NCBI GenBank assembly: GCA_934646865.1
Contig: CAKUEU010000058.1
Location: 1 to 11,192 of the forward strand
Direction: 5' to 3'
DNA length: 11,192 nucleotides
Source: an uncultured Collinsella sp.
GTDB taxonomy: Bacteria > Actinomycetota > Coriobacteriia > Coriobacteriales > Coriobacteriaceae
In this document: piece by piece, positions 1 to 6,487 of the stretch
Layout: every line of letters starts with the position of its first letter
Numbering within the stretch: the stretch's first letter is position 1
Program-made: the position numbers and the translations under genes
The notes under the pieces: model-generated
What the model saw: only the letters and a program-made list of their open reading frames with translations
The model's database searches: none
Told to the model about the DNA's origin: nothing

Positions 1-70
1 AGTGACGCCGGGGTCGACCCCCGTCATACGATTAAAATACTGAACCCTTGCCAATGGTGGACTGTGACAA

Positions 71-78
71 AAGGAGAG
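71..78 (+). promoter_or_regulatory. Shine-Dalgarno site of the zinc-ribbon gene
   Basis: AAGGAGAG lies 5 nt upstream of ATG 84 and selects it over the in-frame ATG at 48, which has no comparable site. Confidence 0.7.
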
Positions 79-83
79 AACTT

Positions 84-803
84 ATGAGCGCCGGCGCTAC
101 GCTACTCAAGCTGCAACAGATCGATTTGGAGCTCGCCCGCAACAAGAGCGAACTTGCCAATATGCCGGAGCTCAAGGAGCTCGCTTCCAAGCGCAAGACC
201 TATGTAAAGCTCAAGTCCGAGATGACCAAGCTCTACGCCCAGCGCAAGGACCTGGACATTGAGCTCGACGACCTCAACACCACCGAGATCCAGACCAACA
301 ACGCCATCGAGGCCGCCAAGAAGCGCCACGTCGACGGCTCCGACTACCGCGAGGTGCAGGACCTGGAGAACGAACTTGCCACCCTGGCCAAGCGTCTGGA
401 TAAGATCGAGCACACCCGCAAGGATGTCGTCGTGGCCCATAAGGAGGCGCTCGACCGCGAGGCACGTGCGCAGGCCATCATCGCCAAGTTCGAGGAGGGC
501 GTGAAGGCCGACACCAAGGCCGCGCGCGCTAAGGCTGCCGACTTGCAGGCCCAGATCGATGCCGCGACCAAGGAGCGCACCGCGCTTGCCGCCACGCTGC
601 CGACCGACGTGCTCACCGACTACGAGCGCCTGCTCAAGCAGTTCCGCGGCCTGGCTGTCGAGACCATCCAGGGCAACATCCCCACGGTCTGCCACACCGC
701 GCTGCAGGCGTCGTCCATGAGCGACCTTAACCACGATGGCAGCGAGATTACGCACTGCCCGTACTGCCACCGCCTGCTGGTACTCCCGAGCAAGGAAGCT
801 TAA
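84..803 (+). CDS. Coiled-coil protein with C-terminal zinc ribbon (zf-RING_7 / DUF164, CT398-like)
   Basis: 239 residues. Residues 1 to about 170 are a charged, Ala/Lys/Glu-rich heptad-like region predicted as a long coiled coil. It contains the family-typical segment DYREVQDLENEL (about 87-98). The C-terminus (about 200-230) is a zinc-ribbon remnant with Cys203-His204 and CPYC (Cys225, Cys228) followed by His229. Start: an upstream in-frame ATG at 48 exists, but ATG 84 has AAGGAGAG 6 nt before it and gives the expected family N-terminus. The family usually has two CxxC pairs; here the residue aligning with the first Cys is Pro200, so one zinc ligand appears missing. The molecular role is not established; CT398-type homologues are thought to be hub-like coiled-coil proteins. 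In actinobacteria such genes often follow a Nif3-like gene, which could lie just left of the window. coaBC starts 3 nt downstream, so the two are probably co-transcribed. Confidence 0.85.
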   Translation: MSAGATLLKLQQIDLELARNKSELANMPELKELASKRKTYVKLKSEMTKLYAQRKDLDIELDDLNTTEIQTNNAIEAAKKRHVDGSDYREVQDLENELATLAKRLDKIEHTRKDVVVAHKEALDREARAQAIIAKFEEGVKADTKAARAKAADLQAQIDAATKERTALAATLPTDVLTDYERLLKQFRGLAVETIQGNIPTVCHTALQASSMSDLNHDGSEITHCPYCHRLLVLPSKEA

Positions 804-806
804 ACG

Positions 807-2018
807 ATGGCGGCCCCCAACAATTCAATGCAACTTGAGGGAAAAACGATCCTGCTGGGCATTACCGGCGGGATCGCCGCCTATAAGTCATGCAATATCG
901 TGCGCCTACTGCAAAAGCGCGGCGCACGCGTAAAGGTCGTCATGAGCGAGCATGCCACGGAGTTCGTGGGGCCGCTCACCTTCCGCGCGCTCACCAACGA
1001 GCCGGTCGCCCTGGGTCTGTTCGACGATCCGTCCGACCCCATCCACCACATTTCGCTCGCACAGGAGCCCGACCTGGTGGTCGTGGCGCCCGCAACGGCC
1101 AACATCATCGCCAAGATGGCCAACGGCATCGCCGACGACCTCATTTCCACCACGCTGCTCGCCACGCCGCGACCCATTGTGATTGCGCCGGCCATGAACA
1201 ACGGCATGTGGAAGGCGGCAGCGACGCAGGCCAATATGGCAACACTGCGCGACCGCGGCGTGCACGTGGTGGGTCCTGGCAGCGGCTACCTAGCCTGCGG
1301 TGACGTGGACACAGGGCGCATGAGCGAGCCCGAGGACATTGTCGAGGCCATCTGCGAGGTGCTTAATCCCGCCCCGCAGGACTTGGCGGGTAAGCGCATC
1401 GTCATCACGGCCGGCCCTACGCACGAACCGATCGATCCGGTGCGCTTTATCGGCAATCGTTCGTCAGGCAAGATGGGCATCGCCTTGGCAGGGGAGGCCG
1501 CACGCCGCGGCGCTGCCGTCACGCTTGTACTGGGTCCGACATCGCTCGACGTTCCCCGTAGCGTGGAGTGTGTGCGCGTGCAGACCGCCGCAGAGATGCT
1601 CCAGGCCGCGCTCAGTGCCTTCCAGACGGCCGATGTGGCCATCTGCGCTGCCGCCGTCGCCGACTACACGCCCGCAGCCCCTGCGGACCACAAACTCAAA
1701 AAGGTCAACGAGCGCCTCGACCGCATTGAGCTTGTCGAGACGGTCGACATTCTGGCCGAGCTCTCGCGCCAGAAGGGCGAGCGCCGCGTGATCGGATTTG
1801 CAGCCGAGACCGATAACGTCGTGGAGTACGCTGAGCGCAAATTGGTCCGCAAGGGTTGCGACGCGATTATCGCCAACGATGTCTCGCGCGCGGATTCGGG
1901 CTTTGGAACCGACACCAACAAGGCCTGGATTGTGAGCACAACGGGCACGCAAGAACTTCCTGTGCTAACAAAACCCCAGCTCGCAGATACAATTTTGGAC
2001 TTGCTTCAAAATTTGTAA
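807..2018 (+). CDS. coaBC: Bifunctional phosphopantothenoylcysteine decarboxylase / phosphopantothenate-cysteine ligase
   Basis: 403 residues, close to the ~400 of known CoaBC. It joins cysteine to 4'-phosphopantothenate (CoaB) and decarboxylates the product (CoaC, FMN-dependent), giving 4'-phosphopantetheine for coenzyme A; it is cytoplasmic. The CoaC half shows GGIAAYKS (21-28), catalytic His81 in HHISLA, the PATAN segment (95-99), PAMNNGMW (128-135) and the substrate-flap Cys164 in LACGD. The CoaB half starts near 195 with TAGPTHEPIDPVRFIGNRSSGKMG, then AAAVADYTP (281-289), the Lys motif KLKK (296-299) and GFAAETD (330-336). All key motifs seem intact. ATG 807 is chosen because AAGGAAG at 792-798 is well placed; ATG 828 has no ribosome site. 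It follows the zinc-ribbon gene after 3 nt, suggesting translational coupling. Confidence 0.97.
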   Translation: MAAPNNSMQLEGKTILLGITGGIAAYKSCNIVRLLQKRGARVKVVMSEHATEFVGPLTFRALTNEPVALGLFDDPSDPIHHISLAQEPDLVVVAPATANIIAKMANGIADDLISTTLLATPRPIVIAPAMNNGMWKAAATQANMATLRDRGVHVVGPGSGYLACGDVDTGRMSEPEDIVEAICEVLNPAPQDLAGKRIVITAGPTHEPIDPVRFIGNRSSGKMGIALAGEAARRGAAVTLVLGPTSLDVPRSVECVRVQTAAEMLQAALSAFQTADVAICAAAVADYTPAAPADHKLKKVNERLDRIELVETVDILAELSRQKGERRVIGFAAETDNVVEYAERKLVRKGCDAIIANDVSRADSGFGTDTNKAWIVSTTGTQELPVLTKPQLADTILDLLQNL

Positions 2019-2026
2019 AAAAGTTC

Positions 2027-2059
2027 TTGCACAAGGCTAAAGTTTCGGGTTAATATACT
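2027..2059 (+). promoter_or_regulatory. Probable promoter of tRNA-Pro
   Basis: TTGCAC (2027-2032) and TAATAT (2051-2056) are separated by 18 nt; TATACT (2054-2059) is an alternative -10. Transcription would begin about 35-40 nt before the mature tRNA. It sits just after the coaBC stop codon, and no terminator is visible between them, so read-through from coaBC is also possible. Confidence 0.55.
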
Positions 2060-2098
2060 CCCTGTTGCGAGCGAGAGCAGAGCAACAAACAAAAGCTT

Positions 2099-2175
<77 letters not shown>

Positions 2176-2184
2176 GAAGTTTGC

Positions 2185-2219
2185 AGGTCAGGCACCTAGT
2201 GCCTGACCTTTTTTGTTTT
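2185..2219 (+). terminator. Intrinsic terminator after tRNA-Pro
   Basis: A perfect 11-bp stem (AGGTCAGGCAC at 2185-2195 with GTGCCTGACCT at 2199-2209) with a 3-nt loop CTA is followed by six T (2209-2214), a G and four more T. Confidence 0.95.
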
Positions 2220-2285
2220 GAAAGCAATTGATTCTCGTTGCTTTAATCAACAACATTCCCAATCGATGCCCACCGCACAACAAAA

Positions 2286-2344
2286 CGTGTACGTCACCCT
2301 CCAAAACCGACATTTTTTGACATGTTTGGAGGCTGACGTACACG
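2286..2344. repeat. Long intergenic hairpin (59-nt inverted repeat) of unknown role
   Basis: The outer arms CGTGTACGTCA (2286-2296) and TGACGTACACG (2334-2344) pair perfectly over 11 bp. After one C/C mismatch the stem goes on for 8 bp (CCTCCAAA 2298-2305 with TTTGGAGG 2325-2332), leaving a 19-nt loop with a T6 run and two GACAT copies. It lies after the tRNA terminator and about 85 nt before the pgsA promoter, so it belongs to neither transcript as drawn. It could be a dispersed palindromic repeat, a large operator, or part of a leader if transcription starts further upstream. Confidence 0.75.
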
Positions 2345-2406
2345 AATGTAGAGCCCCGCGCCGCCCAGAAACGCCCTCCACATGTCTGGACTCTCTATGG
2401 CTGCGC
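2345..2406. other. Intergenic DNA without recognised feature
   Basis: Between the 59-nt hairpin and the pgsA promoter no gene, RNA or convincing motif is seen, apart from a loose dyad TCCACATGTCTGGA around 2378-2391. The open frame from ATG 2382 runs into pgsA but starts upstream of the likely promoter. Confidence 0.5.
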
Positions 2407-2435
2407 TGGATAGACATCGCCGGAACGGGTATAGT
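2407..2435 (+). promoter_or_regulatory. Probable promoter of the pgsA-like gene
   Basis: TGGATA (2407-2412) and TATAGT (2430-2435) are spaced by 17 nt. The predicted transcription start near 2442 lies between the upstream in-frame ATG (2382) and GTG 2472, which supports the later start codon. Confidence 0.55.
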
Positions 2436-2460
2436 ATCGAAAGTTTTGTCGTTAACCAGC

Positions 2461-2467
2461 GGGGGAG
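2461..2467 (+). promoter_or_regulatory. Shine-Dalgarno site selecting a GTG start
   Basis: GGGGGAG lies 4 nt before GTG 2472. It is the only good ribosome site near the N-terminus of the phosphatidyltransferase. Confidence 0.65.
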
Positions 2468-2471
2468 TCCT

Positions 2472-3176
2472 GTGGGCATCAAAAAGAAGATCAAAAAGGA
2501 GCTTATCGGCACTTCCGATTACCCGTCGAATAAGATCTTTACGATCTCCAATTTCATCACCTTTACGCGCCTGATCCTCACCCTGGTATTCCTGTACCTG
2601 TTTGTGACGGACAACAACCGCGTTATCGCCATCGTCATCTACGCCGTCGCCGCCTCCACCGACTGGATGGACGGGCAGATCGCCCGCATGACCAAGACAG
2701 TCTCGTGGCTCGGCAAGATCATGGATCCCATCTGCGACCGAGCATTGCTGTTCACCGGTGTGCTGGGACTGGTTGTCCGCGGAGAGCTGCCCATCTGGGT
2801 TTGCGTGCTCATTATTGGCCGCGACATCTATCTGGGCATCGGCACGCTTATCGTGCGCCATTACCACCCTCGCCCCATTGACGTCGTCTTCCCTGGCAAG
2901 ATTGCCACCGCGCTGCTCATGACCGGTTTCTCGCTCATGCTGCTCGGCTTTCCTATCGTGGACGGCTGGCACCTGCTGCCTTCCGCGTTCACGGCCTTCC
3001 CGGGTCTCAACGGAAGCTCGGTGCCCCTCGGCATCTTCTTTGTGTACGGCGGCGTGATCTTCTCCATGCTCACCGCTGTCATCTACTCCATTAAGGGCGG
3101 AGCGGCCATTAAACAGGCCATCGCGCATCCCGAGGACGAGGACATCGACTTTCTTAACCCCGAAATCGAAGACTGA
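2472..3176 (+). CDS. pgsA: CDP-alcohol phosphatidyltransferase family protein (PgsA-like)
   Basis: 234 residues from GTG 2472. It carries the complete signature D64-x2-D67-G68-x2-A71-R72-x8-G81-x3-D85-x3-D89, which binds the two metal ions and CDP-diacylglycerol. Hydrophobic stretches around 25-45, 51-63, 91-128, 144-165 and 185-205 fit the six-helix membrane fold. The likely reaction is transfer of the phosphatidyl group to glycerol-3-phosphate, giving phosphatidylglycerol phosphate at the inner membrane. Related families (cardiolipin synthase, phosphatidylinositol-phosphate synthase) share the motif, so the acceptor is not certain. The C-terminus is acidic (PEDEDIDFLNPEIED) and longer than in many PgsA. 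Start: an in-frame ATG at 2382 would add 30 unrelated residues, but it precedes the likely promoter and lacks a ribosome site. The FHA gene follows after 65 nt. Confidence 0.85.
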   Translation: MGIKKKIKKELIGTSDYPSNKIFTISNFITFTRLILTLVFLYLFVTDNNRVIAIVIYAVAASTDWMDGQIARMTKTVSWLGKIMDPICDRALLFTGVLGLVVRGELPIWVCVLIIGRDIYLGIGTLIVRHYHPRPIDVVFPGKIATALLMTGFSLMLLGFPIVDGWHLLPSAFTAFPGLNGSSVPLGIFFVYGGVIFSMLTAVIYSIKGGAAIKQAIAHPEDEDIDFLNPEIED

Positions 3177-3241
3177 TTCATTGGGGTATGATTACGTACA
3201 GTTCATTCTTTGCGGCGTGGCCGCTTTAGTTAGGGGTTGTC
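3177..3241 (+). promoter_or_regulatory. Intergenic leader before the FHA gene, with possible -10 box
   Basis: TATGAT at 3187-3192 matches a -10 box in five of six positions, but no good -35 is seen. A small hairpin GCGGC-GTG-GCCGC (3212-3224) followed by TTT lies in the presumed leader; its arms are too short to call a terminator. AGGGG (3232-3236) is the ribosome site of the next gene. Confidence 0.4.
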
Positions 3242-3676
3242 ATGGACAACATGGTTAACAATATGCCTCAGAACGATAAGACTGCGGACGCTACCTGCGT
3301 CTTCCGCGTTCCTTCGAGCGATGTCACCGTTCCCGACCTTATGGCCAACGTGCGCATCACCGCTCCCGTTCTGTCCATCGTCAAGGGTCCGCAGACCGGC
3401 GCCGCGTTTGAGCTCGAGGATGACACGACCACCATCGGCCGCGACCCGGCAAACGGCATTTTCCTCAACGATATGACGGTGTCGCGCAGCCACGCGCGCA
3501 TTATTCGTGAGGGCCTGGGTGCCCGCATCGAGGACCTTGGCTCGCTCAATGGCACGTGGGTCGACGGCGCCATCGTCAACGCAGCCCCGCTGCACGACGG
3601 CTCTTCCGTTCAGATCGGTACGTTTACGCTCATCTACCACGAGAGCACGCCGGAGCGCATCGAAACCGGTGAGTAG
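3242..3676 (+). CDS. FHA-domain protein resembling GarA/OdhI
   Basis: 144 residues. An N-terminal tail (1 to about 38) precedes one FHA domain (about 42-132), a phosphothreonine-binding module. Its binding residues are visible: IGRD (Arg67), SRSH (81-84) and SLNGT (101-105, Asn103). The tail contains A17-T18-C19-V20-F21-R22, which aligns with the ETTSVFR phosphorylation motif of mycobacterial GarA and corynebacterial OdhI. The second Thr (PknB-type site) is kept and the first (PknG-type site) is Ala. In those proteins, phosphorylation of the tail makes it fold onto its own FHA domain and switches off inhibition of 2-oxoglutarate/glutamate enzymes; whether this holds here is inference. Start ATG 3242 has AGGGG 5 nt before it. 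The MerR-type gene follows after 3 nt and is probably translationally coupled. Confidence 0.93.
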   Translation: MDNMVNNMPQNDKTADATCVFRVPSSDVTVPDLMANVRITAPVLSIVKGPQTGAAFELEDDTTTIGRDPANGIFLNDMTVSRSHARIIREGLGARIEDLGSLNGTWVDGAIVNAAPLHDGSSVQIGTFTLIYHESTPERIETGE

Positions 3677-3679
3677 GGC

Positions 3680-4564
3680 ATGGCCGAACGCAACTATCTG
3701 AGTATCGGCCAAGTCGTCAACCTACTTCGAGGCGCATACCCCGATCTTTCGAACTCAAAAATTAGATTTCTAGAAGATGAGGGGCTCATTACCCCTCATC
3801 GTACGCCTAAGGGCTACCGTCAGTACTCCAAGGAGGACGTTGACCGCCTGGAGGTTATTCTGCACCTGCAGAAGACCCGCTACATGCCGCTCAACGTAAT
3901 TAAGCAGCGCTTGGAAAACGCCACGGACCTGTCCACGCTCGCCTACGAGGTGGGCTTGCTGTCCGATGTTCCGCTTAAGACGGAACCAAAGGAGACCAAG
4001 CAGAAGCTGCATCCCATCGAGACCATTCCCGATATGCTGGGCGTCGAGATCTCGTTTATCCGCTCCTTGGCCGAAAATGACCTCATCCGCATTATCAAGA
4101 GTCCGCAGAACCGCGAACTCGTCGATGGCCGCGATTTTCCGATCATCCGTTACTGCTCCGAGCTGTCGCGCTTCCATATCGAGCCGCGCAACCTGCGTCA
4201 GTACGTGTCGTCGGCCAACCGTGAGTCTTCGATGTTTGAGCAGGTACTCGTGAGCATGCTCGGCATGGATACCTCCGACGACGAGCGCGATGCCAAGCTC
4301 GAGCGTGCTTTTAAGAAGTTGCACGACCTGACCGAGGGTGTCCACACCGCGTTGCTCAAGAACCGCGTTTTTGAGTCGCTGAACGCCGTCGTCGAGGACG
4401 CCGACATCGATGCCCTTGATGAGGAGATCGCTCGCTCCGAATCCACCAAGGCCAAAAGCGAAGAGAAAACCGTCCCTTCGACTGCATCGCACGACGAATC
4501 GCTCGTACAGCCGTCCAAGGTTGTCACCCCTTCGCATTCCGCTACCGCTACCGCGGGCAAATAA
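3680..4564 (+). CDS. ftsR: MerR-family transcriptional regulator resembling FtsR
   Basis: 294 residues. The N-terminal winged helix-turn-helix (about 6-77) has the MerR hallmarks YLSIGQVVNLL, KIRFLEDEGLI and KGYRQYSKEDVDRL. A middle region (about 112-160) looks like a second winged-helix-like unit (IPDMLGVEISFIRSLAENDLI). The helical segment IEPRNLRQYVSSANRESSMFEQ (167-188) and the later VHTALLKN (221-228) match my memory of the C-terminal part of actinobacterial FtsR (Rv1828 type), which in Corynebacterium activates ftsZ. The tail beyond about 250 is Ser/Thr/Lys-rich and probably disordered. It lies 3 nt after a GarA-like FHA gene, the same order as in mycobacteria and corynebacteria, which supports the assignment. 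No metal-binding Cys cluster is seen, so it is unlikely to be a classical metal sensor. Confidence 0.85.
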   Translation: MAERNYLSIGQVVNLLRGAYPDLSNSKIRFLEDEGLITPHRTPKGYRQYSKEDVDRLEVILHLQKTRYMPLNVIKQRLENATDLSTLAYEVGLLSDVPLKTEPKETKQKLHPIETIPDMLGVEISFIRSLAENDLIRIIKSPQNRELVDGRDFPIIRYCSELSRFHIEPRNLRQYVSSANRESSMFEQVLVSMLGMDTSDDERDAKLERAFKKLHDLTEGVHTALLKNRVFESLNAVVEDADIDALDEEIARSESTKAKSEEKTVPSTASHDESLVQPSKVVTPSHSATATAGK

Positions 4565-4591
4565 CCGCTGTCACCAATCCAGCAATCCATG

Positions 4592-4597
4592 AAAGGC
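4592..4597 (+). promoter_or_regulatory. Shine-Dalgarno site of apt
   Basis: GAAAGG lies 6 nt before ATG 4604 and favours it over the in-frame ATG at 4589, which the site itself would overlap. Confidence 0.6.
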
Positions 4598-4603
4598 CAC
4601 GCA

Positions 4604-5134
4604 ATGTACGACTTCGAATCTCATATCGTCGACATCCCCGACTATCCCGAGCCCGGAGTCATCTTTAAAGACATCACGCCGCTCTTTGGCAATCCCGAGG
4701 CGCTCAAAGCCATGACCGATGCCCTTGCCGAGCATTTTGCCGGAATGGGCATCACCAAGGTCGTTGGTCCCGAGGCTCGCGGCTTTATGGTTGGCGTACC
4801 GGTTGCCGTCGCTCTGGGCGCCGGCTTTGTTCCCGCACGTAAACCGGGCAAACTGCCGCGCAAGACCGTTAGCCAGAGCTATGAGCTCGAATACGGCACC
4901 GATTCAATCGAGATTCATTCCGACGCTATCAGCTCTAAAGATACCGTGTTGATTCTGGACGACTTGGTCGCGACGGGCGGAACCGTCGAGGCAACAGGTA
5001 AACTTGTTCGCGATATGGGCGCAAAGCTCGTAGGCTACGGTTGTATCCTTGAACTTGCGTTTCTCAACCCGCGCGAGAAGCTCACGCCGTCTGGCGATGA
5101 CGTTGAGCTCTTTAGCCTGGTGACGGTGGATTAG
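4604..5134 (+). CDS. apt: Adenine phosphoribosyltransferase
   Basis: 176 residues, close to the usual ~170-183. It salvages adenine to AMP using PRPP in the cytoplasm. The type I phosphoribosyltransferase fold is shown by YPEPGVIFKDITPLF (14-28), GPEARGFMVGVPVA (55-68), RKPGKLP (79-85) and the PRPP-binding loop LILDDLVATGGT (116-127), with the paired Asp119-Asp120. The start is set by GAAAGG. It follows the MerR-type gene after 39 nt with no visible terminator or clear promoter, and the NlpC/P60 gene begins 32 nt after its stop, so all may share a transcript. Confidence 0.96.
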   Translation: MYDFESHIVDIPDYPEPGVIFKDITPLFGNPEALKAMTDALAEHFAGMGITKVVGPEARGFMVGVPVAVALGAGFVPARKPGKLPRKTVSQSYELEYGTDSIEIHSDAISSKDTVLILDDLVATGGTVEATGKLVRDMGAKLVGYGCILELAFLNPREKLTPSGDDVELFSLVTVD

Positions 5135-5166
5135 CCGTCGCCCTTAGATACTGGAAAGGAAGCTAC

Positions 5167-6309
5167 ATGCGCACAGCAAACACGCACAAAAACATGGCAC
5201 GCTGCGCTGCTACGGCAACCCTCGCTTGTGTTTTGGGCTTGGGCCTCGCGGCTCCTGCCTACGCCGATACCGCATCCGACCTTGCCGCTGCTCGTACCAA
5301 GCTCGAGCAGATCGGTACCCAAACCCAGCAGATTTATGACGAGCTCGCCACGCAGACGCAGGCGCTCGACCAGACCGCTGGCGAGATCACGCAAAAGCAG
5401 CAGGAGATTGCTGACGGTCAGGCCAAGCTCTCGACCTACGTTGCCGGCGAGTACAAGACCGGCGGTCTGAGCCTTCTTCAGGTTCTGACGGGCGTCGATG
5501 ACCTGGGCGACATGCTCAATCGCCTGTTCTACTACGGCAAGGTGTCCGATAAGCAGGCTCAGACCATTCAGGAGGTCAAGGAGCTTAAGCAGCAGCTCAC
5601 CGATAAGCAGGCCGAGCAGGAAAAGAACGTCGCCGCCACGCAAAAGAAGGTCGACGAGCTCAACGCTCAGCAGGCTGAGGCCCAGAGTGTTGTAAACTCC
5701 CTCGACTCGCAGCTGCAGGCCGAGCTTGCCGCCGAGGCTGAGGCTAATGCCGCGCTGCAGGCTGGTATCAATGCCAGCACCGCCGAGAAGGCCACGGTGA
5801 ACAGCGAGACCGCTGGTACGACCGAGAACACCAACAACGGTGGCGGCCAGAGCGCGGGCACCAACCAGGGCAGCAGCTCGAATCAAACCACTCAGACGCA
5901 GCAGCCTTCAACATCTACCCCTACGCAGCAGCCCTCCACGCCTGCTCCGACTCCGACGCCTTCCGCGCCGAGTCAGTCCGTTGACGGCGGTTCCGTTGTT
6001 TCGCGTGCGTACAGCAAGCTTGGTTGCGCCTATTCCTGGGGCGGTATTGGACCGAACAGCTTTGACTGCTCAGGCTTTGTAAGCTACTGCCTCACTGGCC
6101 GTTACTGCCGTCTTGGCACCACCGGCACCTTCATGGGCTGGACCCGTGTGTCCGATCCTCAGCCGGGCGATGTCGTGGTCAACTCGTACCACACCGGCAT
6201 TTACATCGGTGGCGGTCAGATGATCCATGCCTCCGACTACAACACGGGCGTTATCATCAGCTCTGTTGCAGCTGGCATGAATAACAACTACATCTTCGTG
6301 CGCTACTAA
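5167..6309 (+). CDS. Secreted coiled-coil NlpC/P60 peptidoglycan hydrolase
   Basis: 380 residues. A Sec signal peptide (basic start, hydrophobic 17-29) ends at a likely cleavage site after APAYA (Ala33). Residues about 35-210 form two long Gln/Glu/Ala-rich coiled coils broken near 95-125, as in PcsB/RipC-type hydrolases that need activation by a partner such as FtsEX. Residues about 215-272 are a Gly/Ser/Asn then Pro/Thr/Gln low-complexity linker. The C-terminal NlpC/P60 domain (about 275-380) has the catalytic Cys301 in FDCSGFV, His342 in YHTGIYIG, and His354 in MIHAS as probable third residue. It should cut stem peptides (D-Glu to diamino acid type bond) outside the cell, probably in cell separation. 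AAAGGAAG at 5155-5162 precedes ATG 5167. The partner FtsEX genes are not in the window, so activation by them is inference. Confidence 0.93.
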   Translation: MRTANTHKNMARCAATATLACVLGLGLAAPAYADTASDLAAARTKLEQIGTQTQQIYDELATQTQALDQTAGEITQKQQEIADGQAKLSTYVAGEYKTGGLSLLQVLTGVDDLGDMLNRLFYYGKVSDKQAQTIQEVKELKQQLTDKQAEQEKNVAATQKKVDELNAQQAEAQSVVNSLDSQLQAELAAEAEANAALQAGINASTAEKATVNSETAGTTENTNNGGGQSAGTNQGSSSNQTTQTQQPSTSTPTQQPSTPAPTPTPSAPSQSVDGGSVVSRAYSKLGCAYSWGGIGPNSFDCSGFVSYCLTGRYCRLGTTGTFMGWTRVSDPQPGDVVVNSYHTGIYIGGGQMIHASDYNTGVIISSVAAGMNNNYIFVRY

Positions 6310-6332
6310 GGTATCAATCACAGCGAACGATG

Positions 6333-6372
6333 TGGACCCTGCGGCATTTCAGCTGCAGGGTCCATTGTTTTT
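6333..6372 (+). terminator. Intrinsic terminator after the NlpC/P60 gene
   Basis: The perfect 10-bp stem TGGACCCTGC (6333-6342) with GCAGGGTCCA (6355-6364), loop 12 nt, is followed by TTGTTTTT. It closes the left-hand run of + strand genes. Confidence 0.92.
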
Positions 6373-6402
6373 GTACCAATTCGCCTGTTCGCAAGGCAGC
6401 AC

Positions 6403-6425
6403 TATCTAGTTTTGAATACTAGATA
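6403..6425. promoter_or_regulatory. Palindromic operator candidate upstream of the DegV gene
   Basis: TATCTAGT (6403-6410) and ACTAGATA (6418-6425) form perfect 8-bp arms around a 7-nt spacer TTTGAAT. The left 17 bases recur with one change (TATCTAGTTTTGRATAC) upstream of the DUF1836 gene at 8066-8082. The site ends 27 nt before the DegV -10 box, where a repressor or activator of that promoter would bind. Confidence 0.7.
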
Positions 6426-6434
6426 TAAATCCCC

Positions 6435-6473
6435 AATTGTTCGTAAGTTGGCTATAATTGTTGAGGAACAATT
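6435..6473 (+). promoter_or_regulatory. DegV promoter -10 region with AATTGTT operator-like repeats
   Basis: TATAAT (6453-6458) is a consensus -10 box; no -35 consensus is seen at the normal distance, suggesting activation or regulation. The heptamer AATTGTT occurs at 6435-6441 and 6456-6462 (21 bp apart, two helical turns) and inverted as AACAATT at 6467-6473. The last two form an 8-bp dyad TAATTGTT-GAGG-AACAATTA that would cover the transcription start. Confidence 0.6.
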
Positions 6474-6487
6474 AGAAAGGACCCTCT

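Noticed and set aside
10..21. 12-bp palindrome GGGGTCGACCCC at the left edge
   Set aside because: It is too short and has no T run or visible partner; it may belong to the end of the upstream gene, which is outside the window.
102..770. Long minus-strand open frame opposite the zinc-ribbon gene
   Set aside because: It is a shadow frame of GC-rich coding DNA: low-complexity Leu/Val/Gly composition, no ribosome site, and a clear gene on the + strand.
2218..2574. Short open frame after the tRNA terminator
   Set aside because: It starts in the T-rich terminator tail, crosses the 59-nt palindrome and overlaps pgsA in another frame; no coding character.
2247..3128. 293-codon minus-strand frame opposite pgsA
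   Set aside because: The translation is His/Asp/Glu/Arg-rich without any fold-like pattern, whereas the + strand carries the full CDP-alcohol phosphatidyltransferase signature.
5131..5886. 251-codon minus-strand frame opposite the NlpC/P60 gene
   Set aside because: Leu/Gly-rich translation caused by the repetitive coiled-coil codons on the + strand; no start signal.
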